The notes beneath the pieces were generated by a model. The model worked only from the letters and a program-made list of their open reading frames with translations. It did not search any database and was not told the origin of the DNA. A stretch of DNA of 64,000 bases from Sipunculus nudus. Taxonomy: Eukaryota; Annelida; Sipuncula; Golfingiida; Sipunculidae. The stretch spans positions 58,972,917-59,036,916 of the forward strand of contig CM049319.1 in assembly GCA_026874595.1 (NCBI GenBank). The letters are read 5' to 3'. Both the position numbers and the translations under genes were made by a program. Of the stretch, positions 33,224-44,389 are shown piece by piece (within the stretch, counting starts at the first letter, position 1; each line of letters opens with the position of its first letter).

Positions 33224-33689
33224 CTATTGATCGCTCTGTCTGCTGACCGCGAGGAACATGTCAGGTGACTTCCAGCTTCGTGGCGTAGCCTGGACGTCGC
33301 TGTTATTGGTTAACCACACATCACGTGGTGTTACTGGTTTATCAAGTTTTCTTCTCATGTTTAACCAGCTCTGGGGCCAAGACGGATTAATGAATGGCGG
33401 ACGCAAATAACTGTCATCCAAATTCTGTGATCCAAATTCTGCCGAGGTGTGCGGCCGATGTGCGGTGCCAGGTCCCATGCCGTTGCCGAAGTCTCGGGGA
33501 GGTGGCGCTGATGCAGCTGTCACGTGACGTGGGCTGGTCGATCTGACAGACACTCTCTCATCAGACGTATTTGTAGAGCTCCTGTCGGAGCTGCATCCCG
33601 GCTGAGGGCTCTGGTCGCCGGTGACGTCACTAACATCTGCAGGATCACTGACATCGTCCGCTCCACAAGAGTCCTTCTCAAGGTGTTGT
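33224..33689 (-). CDS. Membrane protein terminal exon: cytoplasmic tail
   Basis: This exon has 466 nt including the stop. The acceptor is gatcatttcag|ACAACACC, reached in the phase left by the transmembrane exon. The tail begins RQHLEKDSCGADDVSDPADV and ends FLAVSRQSDQ. It is rich in Ser, Pro, Asp and Arg with no domain recognised. TSPRHVTAASAPPPRD and WPQSWLNMRRKLDKPVTPRD are likely linear motifs. Confidence 0.7.
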
Positions 33690-36600
33690 CTGAAATGATC
33701 GCTGGCAGTTTTAACATACCATTTATCTTATAGATGGAGATTTGAGACTTTTGTGGTATACGGCTACCAAAGACTGCTGTTCTGTCAATAACACTGAACT
33801 CTAAATAAAGCGCCGACCTCTAACCACGACGCCAACCTCTGACCGCTGATCTCATAATCATGACGCAAAACCTTAACCATGACGCTTTCCCCTTAACCAC
33901 GACGCTAACCTCTAATTATGACGCTGACCCCTAACCATTACATTGACCTCTATCCATCACGCTGAACTCTAACCTTGGCGCTGAACCCTAACCATGACGC
34001 TAACCTCTAACCATGACGTTAACCTCTAACCATTTCGCTAACCCTTAACCATTACGCTGACCTCTAGCCACGACGCTGACCTTTTACCAAGACGCTAGCC
34101 TCTAAGCTTGACGCTAACCCCTAACCATAATGCTAACCTCTATTTAAAGCCATGTCACACTGTCACGAGTTTTGCTTACGAGATACGGCTTACTAGGTTT
34201 AGCGAGTGGCAATTCATACCAACTCGCGAGATGTTGGGTTTATCTCGAACCCATGTCTTTGCATGTCGAACGATGTGTCTTCATGTCTTCAGTGTTTGCC
34301 ATGCAGCGGCGAGAATTTTAAAATTTAAAATTCTCGTGCTAGTTATCGTATCTTTCATATTCGAATACATGTTGAGGGTTTGTCGCTAAAATTCGAACAC
34401 ATGTTGTACACATGTCGTCGAATGTCGCCGATTCTCGCCGGAGAAAAAAAATCGCCGGGTACGCTAAGAGTTTTGCTACCAGTTTTGGGAACATGAAAAC
34501 GATATCTGCTTGACATAGAGCGAGTTTGTACGACTTCTCTTCAACATCCGTGCCAGTTTGTACGTGTTCTGTTCGACATGTCCTTGACATGTTACGAGTT
34601 AGGGCGAGTTATGGCGACACTATAAAAGTTGGATTTTGACACTTCCTCCTAGAGAAGATTCCAATATTTTAGCCTTTGGACAGGTACATGAGCCATGACT
34701 ATGATGTTTCACCTACAAGGAAATCTTTAACCTTTAAAAGTGCGGAACCCTTACAATTTATACCTTAATCGCGATATGTCGCCCTCACTCTTACAGTACT
34801 CGTATTTCAATCGACATGACTCTTCATTAACCCGTGTATATGTTGCCGTAACTAGCCTACATGCGTACGCTGTCGTAGAAAAGTCTTCAGTTTCCGAGAA
34901 TGTTTCGTATAAAGACCGCACATATATCGCTTAAACTCGTGCTAAACAGACGACTTTTGTACTAGTGTCGTATTATTGTGGAACAGAATTCGAACAGAAA
35001 TCGAGCAGGAGTTTTACTGATGTCTCCACCGTCAAATACTACGGCAAACTCGTGGCATTTTTGACGAGTTATAACTCACCAGCACTCGTGGTAACCCGTA
35101 ACCTCAACTCGTGACAGTATGACCCGGCCTATAAACATGACGCTAACCTCTCACTATAACACTGACTTCTAACCATGTCGATGACATATAATCATGACGC
35201 TGACATCAAACCATAACACTGACCTCAACCATAACATTGACCTCAGATCATGACACTGACCTCAAACCATAACACTGCCCTCAAACGCTAACCTTTATTC
35301 GTCACATTGACTTCTTAAGCTGACCTAAAACTACTAGTTTGACCTCTAATACTAAATGTTTCATCCTCAGATAACACTAAACCTTAAACCTTTATATCTA
35401 ACTCTGACTGGTCACCGTAACTCACCGTAACCTGCAATGGCCCTACTTTAATTGAAATACGGGGTACAGACAATGGGATCCCAGTATCGAACAAAAATCT
35501 TTCGGAAAAAAGCATTAAACAACTAGGAATACACTCAGAGAATGCCGTCCTCCGCTATTTCAGCTCATTAGCCTCTCATAGATATGTCAGAGAAGCTGCA
35601 TTTTTCCTCTAAAATATTTCCTTCGATCATTGCCGAACTATCCTGAATATTGTCACCAAAATCCGTAAATAACTTTTTGACTAATGTTGCTAACAGACAA
35701 ACAAACTAGACGACCATAGGTCGAACGCTTGCCGGAAGTTGAAATCACAAACAGACGGACAGACAGAATAAACTTTCGGTTTTCTAACAATTGAGTGACT
35801 TTCAGAAAAGTGTTGAACGACATATTTCACACAAAAGAACATGAAAGCAGACACAGCTGACAACAACTGACAAACAGACAGACATACTGACAAAGTGACA
35901 CAAGCTTTAGACCAGATGACTTAACCAGGTTATGGATAAAGATATGGAAGAAAATAAAATTTAATTTTTGGAAGGTCATGTGCAGCGCCCCCTAGCGGCA
36001 AAATCCGGAAAATGAAGAATCTTTTTCGAGATATTAGTGTAAGACATAACATGTAGCAGTTTCAAAAGGATTCCTTCAAAACTGTGACCTGAAGAATGGT
36101 ATATGTAACACACAAGAAAAAGCAAGCAGGCGAATTTGAGGACAACTGATAAACAGAGAGACATACCAACAAAGTAACACAAGAATGAGACCACATGACA
36201 TACTAAAGTTACGGGGAAGACCAAGAGGAAGAAAATAAGTAATATTTTCTGAAATTGAGAATTATAGTTATGGAGATATGGCCAAAAAAATGATATGTTG
36301 GGGAGGGTCATAAGCAGCCCCCCCCTAGCGGCCATATTCAGAAAATGAAAAATTCATTTCGAGATTTTTGTGTAAGACATAACATATACCAGTTTCAAAA
36401 GGATTCCTTTCAAACTGTGGTCTGTAGAATGCTCTATGTAAGACACAAGAATCAGGAAGCAGGCGAATTAGAGGACAACTGACAAAAAGAGAGACATACT
36501 AACAAAGTAACACAAGAATGAGACCATATGACCTACCCAGGTTATGGGGAAGACCAAGAGAAATAAAATAAGCCATAGTTTCTGTAATTGAGAATTATAG

Positions 36601-39600
36601 TTATGGAGATATGGCTAAAAACATGATATGCTGGGGAGGGTCATGGGCAGCGCCCCCTAGCGGCCATATTCGGAAAATGAAAAATTTGTTTCGAGATATT
36701 TGTGTAAGACATAACATGTACCAGTTTTAAAAGAATTCTTTCAAAACTGTGGCCTGTAGAATGCTATATATGCGAAAACCAGCAAGCAGGCGAATGTAAG
36801 GACAACTGACAAACAGACAGACATACAGACAAAGTGACATAAGATTTAGACCAGATGACTTTCCCAGGTTATGAAGAAGACCCAGAAAAAGAAACCAAGC
36901 TATAGTTTCTGTAACTGAGGTTTATAGTTCTGGAGATATGTCCAAAAATTGTTATGTTCGGGAGGTTCAGGTGCAGCGCCCCCTAGCGGCCATATCTGGA
37001 AAATGAAAAATCCGTTTCTAGATATTAATGTCAGACATAAGATATATCAGTTTCAAAATGATTCCTGCATAATTGTAGACTCTAGTCTATTACTAAGTGA
37101 TATCTCGAAAAGATATTGCAAGACTTTTAATATAGTCAAATAACTCTAATTGAATACTACCTGATGCAAAAAACTAGACCTCTCTAGCTTTAAAACTGAC
37201 AAAGTTAGAAAAATAAGACCATTTTTCATGACTTTTCCCCGAAAATATGTAACCATGGTTACAGCAAATTTGAGTCAGCTACACACGAGAAGAAAGGCCT
37301 TGGAATGACGATTAAAATGAGCTACAGATAAAGTAGATACAACTAATGGTGACAAAGATATGAAGAAAAAACTGTATTTCAAATTTTTGATGACCTTGAC
37401 CTTGACCTGTGACTAATATTGACAAAATTCAATAGGCTTCGGACACTTTTGGTTGTACATCAACTGTGTCAGTTTGAAAGCGATCGCTACAAAACTGTGC
37501 ATTTGCGGGTGGAGACAGACTAACAAACAGACATACACAACTGACCAACATGCTTGCCGAAATCGAAGATTTCCGGCAAGCAACAAACCAACACCCGCAA
37601 AAACATAATCCCTGTCGCTTAGTGGACGTAATAAACAGGTAAAGTAGACCATATACGCAGACTACAGCTGAGATTTTTGTGCGGAATGCAGGATGCGGAA
37701 AGCGTATAAAATCGGTATACTTTTGAGAATTTCGAAGGTGAGTTCCTCATGCGGTATGCTTATATATCCGGCAAAAATGATCGCTACATGTAGCGAATTT
37801 GTAAGTTTTGGGATGTTATCAAGGTGCAACACATAGAAAAATGCATGCCACCATGCATGTTCATAAGAAATCTCTCAACACATTCCATATTCCGCGAATA
37901 AGGAATCTAACACACTACTACTGAAAAAAACTAGCCCTCGAAAAATGCCAAAGTCGGGTGTTTGGTCCCATCTCCCGTAGGAGTGGGGTTTGGTTGAGCT
38001 TAAGTCATTTACTTTCTTATTATAACAGGGGACAGGTTATAAAAACAAGGACAAGCAACCGTGGCTCACTTGCTTTACGTTGATTTACTGACACTTTTCA
38101 GGGAAACGGCACGTACACATGCAATGACGTCATTGTGCTCTATACTTTCTCCAAACATGGCCATATCGTCACCTGCTGAATAGCCCAGTGTAAACAAATA
38201 TGCAATAGACTCCCCAAAAATCCAGAGCTCATTCCGGGCTTTTAACACAAGGATCGGCCCCAAAAAGCCCCCTCTCAAGAACCCCCCCCCCCCCCCCTCC
38301 CCGACTGTACGTAGATGTACCGACACCTTTCAGGGGAAACGGCACGTACACATGGAGTGACGTCACACTGCGCAGACTCGGTCTCTCAAGAGTACAACAC
38401 TGCTGTCTGGGGATTGATGGAGTCAAAATCTGACTCCAGTAATGCACCGCGCGGCATCAACATGTACACTGACAGCGGAAATACACAAGTGGTGAAAAGG
38501 AGCCAATGCAGTCCGTTTAAATGAGTTGAATTTTGTGTAAAGTAGTTCTATGTCATGTAAAACGAATTTACTTTGCGACTCTTTTGCCTTATTTATGCTG
38601 AAATGCCGTGGTTGGCGTCTTATCGGCACTGCTGGACAGTACATTCCTCCATGGTACACTTTCAGTGTCTATGGCTGCGTTTTGTGTTCGTTAGACAACA
38701 GTGACGTCACAAAGGCGTCACAATGTTCGGTCGCGCGTCACCTTCAATTGACTGACGTCATATGTTTGACTGGCTTTTTTATTATCAGTTCTCAGACAAG
38801 GAATAATTCGTAAACGCTGTGATCTGTTTTGTCATATTTTAGATTGTCTCATACAAAATCAAAACAAGGTAAGACATTACTTTTTACGCAGGAAGTCGGT
38901 GGAATAGCAACCTTTGGACAAGAAAGGTTTACACTGCTTTACACGTATGAAAAATTATCCCAGAAAAAAACATGTTGACGGGTACTGGGACGTACTACTA
39001 CTATATAGGTGCATAATATATACGGGGCTGAACTTCGGCAAGTTAAGGGAACCCACAATTTTAGCTCAGCTGACGTCTGACTATTAGCTGATAAGTAACC
39101 CGGTATATATATGCTGTATTTATGGTTAATCGTCCGTCCGTCCGTTGATTTCGTGTTAAGAGAATTTGGTACCAGGCTACAGTTGTCAAGTAGTTCGGTC
39201 CTTCCCACAGTGCCCAAACAGAGATTCGTTTTGAGTAGAAACGACCTCTGGCGGAAGGGTGGGAGTGACGTCATTGTCATCTCTGTACAGGTTAGAGGTT
39301 AGAGGGACGTATTTCCAAGCCCTACAGTATATATTATCATATAAGGTGCACATGTTGGGTGCAATGGAAAAGTTTTTTTTTATCGAGTGTTTGGCATCAT
39401 GTTATACATCAAACTCAAGATCAACACCTGAAATTTTAAATTATTCCAGAAAAACGGGGTTCAGTATCTCGTTTTTCCGCTAGAGATCGGCTTCTGAAGT
39501 TTACTATAGTGCACCACAGATGTCGCCACCTGCCGAGCCATGCCCACACCACCAGCACTGGCACATTCAATCCCTTTAAACAGCACAAAAAATTATGACT

Positions 39601-40938
39601 ACCTCTGATAAAAAAGTTATTGAAACTCTTCCTGTCTCCCCCATCTGGAACCAATATATTTTCCCTCATACATTTAATGCCTAACATTTTCGGCTGCCCT
39701 ACAATATTTAATGCCTGCTCACTCTTGACGCCACAAAATGGGCCGACCTTGACCGGACCAGGAAATAGATCCCTCAAACCTACAGGGACGTATTTCTAAG
39801 CCCTATATATTATCATAAAAAGTGCACATATCGGGTGCACTTGAAACGATTTTTTATCGAGTGTTTGGCATCATGTTGTACATCAAACTCAAGATGAACA
39901 CCTAAAATCTTATTTTATTCCAGAAAAAGCAGGGGGTTTAATATCTCGTTATCCCGCTAGAGATCGGCTTCTGAATTTTACTATGGTGCATCACAGATGT
40001 CGCCACTTGCCGAGCCATGCCAACACCACCAGCACTAACACATTCAATGTCCTCAAACAGCACAAAAAAATATCACTACCTCTGAGAAAAAAAATTATTA
40101 TAAATCTTATGTCTCCACCCATCTGAAACAAATATATTTTTCCTCATATATTTAATGCCTAACATTCTTTGCAGCCCTATAATATTTAATGCCTGCTCAC
40201 TCTGGACGCTACCAAATGGGCCGACCTTGACCAGACCTGGAAATAGGTCCCTCTAACCCATACAAATATATGCTATGGACCCCCCCCCCCCCCCCACACA
40301 CACACAAAGAAAAAATACTAGAGCTCATTCCGGGGGTATTTACGCTTGGATCGCCCAAAAGATTTAATCAATTATTCTTTGTATCATTGCCGAGCTATCC
40401 TGAAAATTTTATCAACCCCCTGTGAGGACTGTTAGTGTTGTGGGGCTAAGAGGCAAACATATAAACAGATTAACAAATAAACAGACAGACAAACATACGC
40501 CCCCAAAAAACATAACCCCTGCCGCTAGGCTTTGCGGAGGTAAACATGCCCTGTTTGTAAAAAGTAACCCTTCACTCATGACAAAGGAGATAACAATCCG
40601 CCTCCACCTTCCGGGGAAAAAATCAGTTGCACGACTTCAAAGGTACAGCTTACGTCTGAAGCGCTGATCGATCGGTTACTGGTTCGTGTCCTTACATGTC
40701 CGTTATTACCTGAACTTTGAACCCTGGCCATGGAATTTCCGCAAAATAAAGTCGGGTCGAAAGTGAAAGCAGGCAATTGATGACAAGCGGCTGTAAAATA
40801 TACAACCCTAATGGCAGTAGATTCCCTTGGGTAGAAGACGTGTTTTGATATACAGCGCAAGGACGAAAAAATCAAAAGACCGTATAGGGTTGGGAATCGG
40901 CGGGTGTTAACGGTTGTTACAATAACGCCATTAATTTG

Positions 40939-41002
<64 letters not shown>

Positions 41003-43930
41003 AACAATGAAACATAAGGACTTTCATTTTTAACGATGGTACATTTTTCCTTACCATTGTCATATAGCTGTCGCCATGACTATCTGTTCTAATATTCATA
41101 AAGAATGAACGGTAACACTGAAGTAAATCAATTATTTGTTGAATAATTAATCAGACTTGTCGTGTTAGTCGTCAGAGTTTGTCACTTTTATGATCAAAAT
41201 AAGCCATTATACACGTCAGCTGCATATTTCATTTAAAATATATTGCTGTACACGCACTCGCTGTCACATTGTCGCCACTCGCTCCCTTTATTCCTTTTAT
41301 ATCACTTATTATCAACCCTTGCTGAGGGGCGGGATGTTATGGTGCGCGCGCCCGCTTTTTGCAGACCTAAAAATAGGAAATATAACAATAAACGCTTAAA
41401 TACTTAAAGCGGAGCCGGGTTTCGCACCATTATGCATTATAAACTACCGGCATCGCGCCATGCCAGGCTAATATTTTTTAAATGTTTCTACACTACTTGA
41501 GGAATAAACCCCCTTAGTCCCATTGGTCATATGATAGACAACATTAGATCTTACCTGTCCTGTGTATTTGCGCGTTTACGCCAGCTGTGTTTGAAGCTTT
41601 CTCGGTCACAGTACAGACAGATACAAATGATGGACCCAAGGAATAGAGTGGCTCCGGCCACCCCTCCAACGATGATCAATGCCATCTCCCCACTGAAAAA
41701 TTAAACAAACAATATAATGATCTGTACAGAATCAGGCAACAGACAACCATATTCACATATCAAAACTAGAAATATGCAATTTTAGGAATGCAAGCCTACG
41801 CCCTGTGTTTGGATTCCCTTATTAGGCCCATAATCCAAGGTTCATCGTCAGTGATGTATGACTCAAGACTCGAGTCCGGACTCTGGACTAGAGTCCACTT
41901 TTTTTTAAGACTCGGTCTAGGACTTGGACTCGAAGGTTTCTGGACTCGGACGTTTACTTGGAGGTAGGGACTCGAGAAATCAGAGTGAGTCCATCTCGAG
42001 ACCAGTTGTATAAAAGCTGTCATATATATAAGGATTACATACCTGCGCGAACTACCGACATAATATTAGTTATGAAAAATTATACTATTTACGAAAGTTT
42101 TGTTCATCATTGGGGGCTAAAGGTAATTTAACATACAAGTATAAAGCACGTATAAACTAACTAAAAAATAAACATGATAATCTAAAACAACCATTTCATT
42201 TCATTTTGAAGAGGAGATATGTATTGGACTCGCACTTAGACTCGGCTTACAAGTGACTTGGACTCGAAGAAAGAGGATGTTGTGGACTCGACTACATCAC
42301 TGTCATTCGTGCTTAAATACCTTAACATTTGTGAATATTCCTTTATTACCTTCCTGTATCCGAGTCATGAACCAGATCAGCACCAAAATTAAATCGATTC
42401 TTCAATGGCTTATTCCCGAAATGCCCTTAAAGTTTCACGAGACTCTGTTTGTGAGACACACGGTAGAGGTAAAACAAACACACTCACGAACACATAATCT
42501 CCTGAAGGAGGCAAATAGAGGTTTTACGGAGTCGCCGTTCCCTTGTATTTCATACACTTAAAATAAAGATACACCAGATCTCGTTAATCCTCGACCCCTA
42601 AAATAAATTAATTACGCTATAACTATATATATCATCACCCAAAAGTTAATTTATGCTTTATTCGTATGGTACCATTTGAAGGAAATGTTTGTCCTTCCAT
42701 CAAATTGTTTTATCTAATTTCCCGTCTTGACCGATAAATATTTTTAAAATAAAAATTATTAATAAATATTAAAAATATCCGTAGAACATGTTTGTTTTGT
42801 CTTTAAATATTGGAAATTTGACAATTTTAAGGAATCATCCCTTGCAAAAACTCATGTATCTTAAATAAACAAAATTTGTTTTAATGCACATTAGATCCCA
42901 TGAAGTATAAATTAATTTAAACTTGTTGCATTGTTCTTTCTGATGGTAAATATCTTTAAAAAATATTTCATTCATTTTCATATGATACTTTTACATTTTG
43001 AAATTTGTTTAACTGTTAAACCGTGCACTATTTTAAGCACCAGTAACAGCAAGGAACTTTCTAGTGGGCTAATAGTAAACTGCATGACAGTATCTAAAAG
43101 AAAAACTTGTTTCCTTTGTTTTTCCTTTATCATGTTTTTTTTCTTGTTTCTATGAATCTGAATCATATCCAAATCATTTTAACAAGAAAGACACACGGTA
43201 GAGGTAAAACAAAATGACTGTTTTCTATCATGCAGTTTTATATAAGCTCACTGTAACGTTGTTTGATGCTTTGTGTGCTTGAATTAGTATACCATTTAAA
43301 TGTCATTTTTAATATAAAAATATCATATGGAAATGAATATAAAATAAATAAAAGATTATACACCATCATCACAAATACTGTAACAGGTTTAAAATGATAT
43401 ATATATTTTGTTTGTCTAATGTGAAGTACCTCCATCATGGGGCGGGGTTATGTTTTTGCTGGCGTTTGTTTGTTTGTAAGTCTGTTTGTCTGTTAGCAAA
43501 ATTGCTCAAAAGTTATAACGGATTTTGATGACAAATATAGGAAAGCTCTCTCAATGATACATGGAATAATTGATTACATTTATGGGGTGATCTGGAAACT
43601 GGATTGTTTTAAAGAAACAATTTTGTATTTCTGACAATGCCATAAGAGGTAAAGAGCTGCCTTGGCGGAGGTCTGCGCTCTCTGAGTGCAAATTTCTAGT
43701 TTTAAATTACTTTTGGGTTGATTTGGAATGAGGGTGTTTTTCACGTTATGCTGCATTAAGAACCCATGCTTTAATAAACTTTTCTTTGCCTTACCTCTTG
43801 CCTTTCTCGCAGCATCCCAGCTGATCGTCTTTCTTACAGCAGTACGTCTCCCCTGTACAGTGCGCGTAGTTGTCCTCGGCCGTGGCACTCAGTGACTTGT
43901 CCTTTACACAATCCTCCTTGTAGTCTGACT
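33224..43930 (-). CDS. Unrecognised single-pass membrane protein, 3' part (3 exons)
   Basis: Exons 43930-43795, 41692-41555 and 33689-33224 (minus strand) have GT..AG borders and join in one frame to about 246 residues ending TGA 33226-33224. The first visible exon gives a cysteine-rich ectodomain stub (DYKEDC, YAHCTGETYCC, LGCCEKGKR). The next gives a hydrophobic helix (MALIIVGGVAGATLFLGSII then CICLYC) followed by basic RESFKHSWRKR, predicting a type I topology. The last exon is a ~154-residue disordered Ser/Pro/Asp-rich tail. The Cys arrangement next to the membrane loosely recalls VOPP1/WBP1/CYYR1-type proteins, but I do not recognise the family. The signal-peptide exon is not found. Confidence 0.75.
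33800..34143. repeat. 19-bp minisatellite, left part
   Basis: The unit is close to CTAACCATGACGCTAACCT and recurs about 18 times with substitutions. It continues on the far side of the element at 34144-35128. Confidence 0.85.
34144..35128. mobile_element. ~985-bp TIR element inserted in the minisatellite
   Basis: The left end AAAGCCATGTCACACTGTCA continues CGAG and pairs with the right-end complement GCCGGGTCATACTGTCACGA. CTAT flanks both sides, a candidate target duplication. The interior has many ACTCGT/ACGAGT words and a 27-bp palindrome at 34310-34336. No transposase frame is seen. Confidence 0.75.
35129..35345. repeat. 19-bp minisatellite, right part
   Basis: Continuation of the CTAACCATGACGCTGACCT-type unit, more diverged (CAAACCATAACACTGACCT forms). 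Confidence 0.8.
35580..35740. repeat. TTTGTCTGT / CATTGCCGAACTATCCTGA repeat fragment
   Basis: It shares gatcattgccgaactatcc and (acagacaa)n with 40380-40545, and the complement is shared with 43429-43680. It adjoins the ~330-bp tandem array. Confidence 0.55.
35690..37130. repeat. ~330-bp tandem array, four units, each with CTCF-like core
   Basis: The CAGCGCCCCCTAGCGG-type core starts at 35983, 36314, 36648 and 36973, a period of 325-334 bp. Each unit also has acaactgacaaacagacagacata, accagatgac, ggagatatggccaaaa, ggaaaatgaaaaat and taagacataacat blocks. The complement of the core, GGCCGCTAGGGGGCGCTG, is a close match to the vertebrate CTCF consensus. Confidence 0.85.
37370..37645. repeat. 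Degenerate GACCTTGACC / ACAGAC repeat fragment
   Basis: It combines gaccttgaccttgacctgtga with agactaacaaacagacata and ccgcaaaaacataatccctg, blocks shared with the arrays at 30 kb and 40.5 kb. Confidence 0.55.
38080..38395. repeat. Two direct copies of a CRE-containing ~70-bp module
   Basis: GGGAAACGGCACGTACACAT recurs at about 38101 and 38334. Each copy is preceded by acwgacacyttTCAG-type sequence and followed within 10 bp by TGACGTCA. A poly(C) run lies between them at 38281-38298. Confidence 0.7.
39297..39780 (+). mobile_element. MITE copy 1 of a tandem pair
   Basis: The left end is GGTTAGAGGGACGTATTTCC and the right end is GGAAATAGATCCCTCAAACC, its diverged complement. The body matches 39781-40258 block by block (tcgagtgtttggcatcatgt, gcctgctcactct, gggccgaccttgacc). 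Confidence 0.85.
39781..40258 (+). mobile_element. MITE copy 2 of a tandem pair
   Basis: Directly adjacent and in the same orientation as copy 1. The right end GGAAATAGGTCCCTCTAACC is complementary to the left end of copy 1 at 19 of 20 positions. The first bases of its own left end are degraded. Confidence 0.85.
40370..40545. repeat. CCTCCGC-ended TTTGTCTGT repeat, copy
   Basis: It carries cattgccgagctatcctgaa, (acagacaa)n and aaaacataacccctgccgct, and ends GCTTTGCGGAGGTA. The reverse complement matches the start of the copy at 43429. Confidence 0.65.
40938..41000. repeat. (TA)n microsatellite
   Basis: Pure TA run. Confidence 0.98.
41555..41692 (-). CDS. Membrane protein exon: transmembrane helix
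   Basis: This exon has 138 nt. The acceptor is tttttcag|TGGGG and the donor is GACAG|gtaaga. It encodes SGEMALIIVGGVAGATLFLG and SIICICLYC, a membrane span with juxtamembrane Cys, then a basic stop-transfer segment (HSWRKRANTQD). Phase fits both neighbours. Confidence 0.8.
41849..42302. mobile_element. 454-bp GGACTCG-rich TIR element
   Basis: CAGTGATGTA at the left and TACATCACTG at the right are exact inverted 10-mers. Both ends are packed with GGACTCG/CGAGTCC words, such as GACTCGAGTCCGGACTC. The middle is AT-rich. Flanking octamers TTCATCGT and TCATTCGT are similar but not identical. The CAG-type end suggests a hAT-like non-autonomous element. Confidence 0.75.
42560..43425. other. AT-rich intron segment of the membrane-protein gene
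   Basis: No exon or repeat partner is seen. A short shared word, gagacacacggtagaggtaaaac, occurs at 42454-42476 and (as gaaagacacacggtagaggtaaaac) at 43187-43211. Confidence 0.4.
43429..43680. repeat. CCTCCGC-ended TTTGTCTGT repeat, near-complete copy
   Basis: It begins TACCTCCATCATGGGGCGGG, then tttgtttgtttgtaagtctg and aatgatacatggaataattg, and ends CTTGGCGGAGGTC. The ends are inverted (acctcc / ggaggt). A further diverged member lies at about 55635-55790. Confidence 0.7.
43795..43930 (-). CDS. Membrane protein exon: cysteine-rich ectodomain stub
   Basis: This exon has 136 nt and takes one base from the previous exon. The acceptor is acattaacag|AGTCAG and the donor is AAGAG|gtaagg. It carries seven cysteines (DYKEDC, YAHC, GETYCC, LGCC), including two CC pairs. 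An (AAT/AAC)n tract lies just upstream. Confidence 0.75.
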
Positions 43931-43939
43931 CTGTTAATG

Positions 43940-44092
43940 TAATGATGATGATGATAATAATGATAATAAAAACACATAATATGTATATAATATGTATAAT
44001 ATTAACATCAAAACCAAGCATCAACAGCATTAATAATAATTATAATAGTTATAATATCAACAAAACCAACAAGAACAACAACATCAGTAATG

Positions 44093-44156
<64 letters not shown>

Positions 44157-44175
44157 CAACAACAACAACAACATC

Positions 44176-44222
<47 letters not shown>

Positions 44223-44310
44223 TAAAAATGATATAATAATAATAGTCATGATAATGTAATAATAATATCAACAAGAGCAACAACAAACATCAACAACAAC
44301 AATAATAATT
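43940..44310. repeat. (AAT)n / (AAC)n compound microsatellite
   Basis: Long AAT and AAC runs (for example 44090-44151 and 44172-44219). Open frames in all six readings here are repeat artefacts. Confidence 0.97.
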
Positions 44311-44389
44311 ACATTATAGTCTGTTCATCCCTTCATGTCTACCTGTTTTTGTTATTAAATTTTTATGAGTTACGTTTCAAGGAGAAAAA

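Noticed and set aside
33520-33717. Minus-strand 65-codon frame just upstream of the membrane-protein tail
   Set aside because: It is another frame over the terminal exon; the exon frame set by the acceptor at 33690 continues the transmembrane exon in phase and is preferred.
33800-34140. CTAACC words resembling telomeric repeats
   Set aside because: The period is 19 bp with a CATGACGCT segment between CTAACC words, so it is a minisatellite, not an interstitial telomere array.
35690-37130. CRISPR-like or prophage-like repeat array
   Set aside because: Units are ~330 bp without spacer structure in a eukaryotic genome; it is a tandem satellite-like array.
43942-44286. Open frames of poly-Asn, poly-Ile or poly-Leu
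   Set aside because: They are products of AAT/AAC triplet runs read in six frames, with no domain content.
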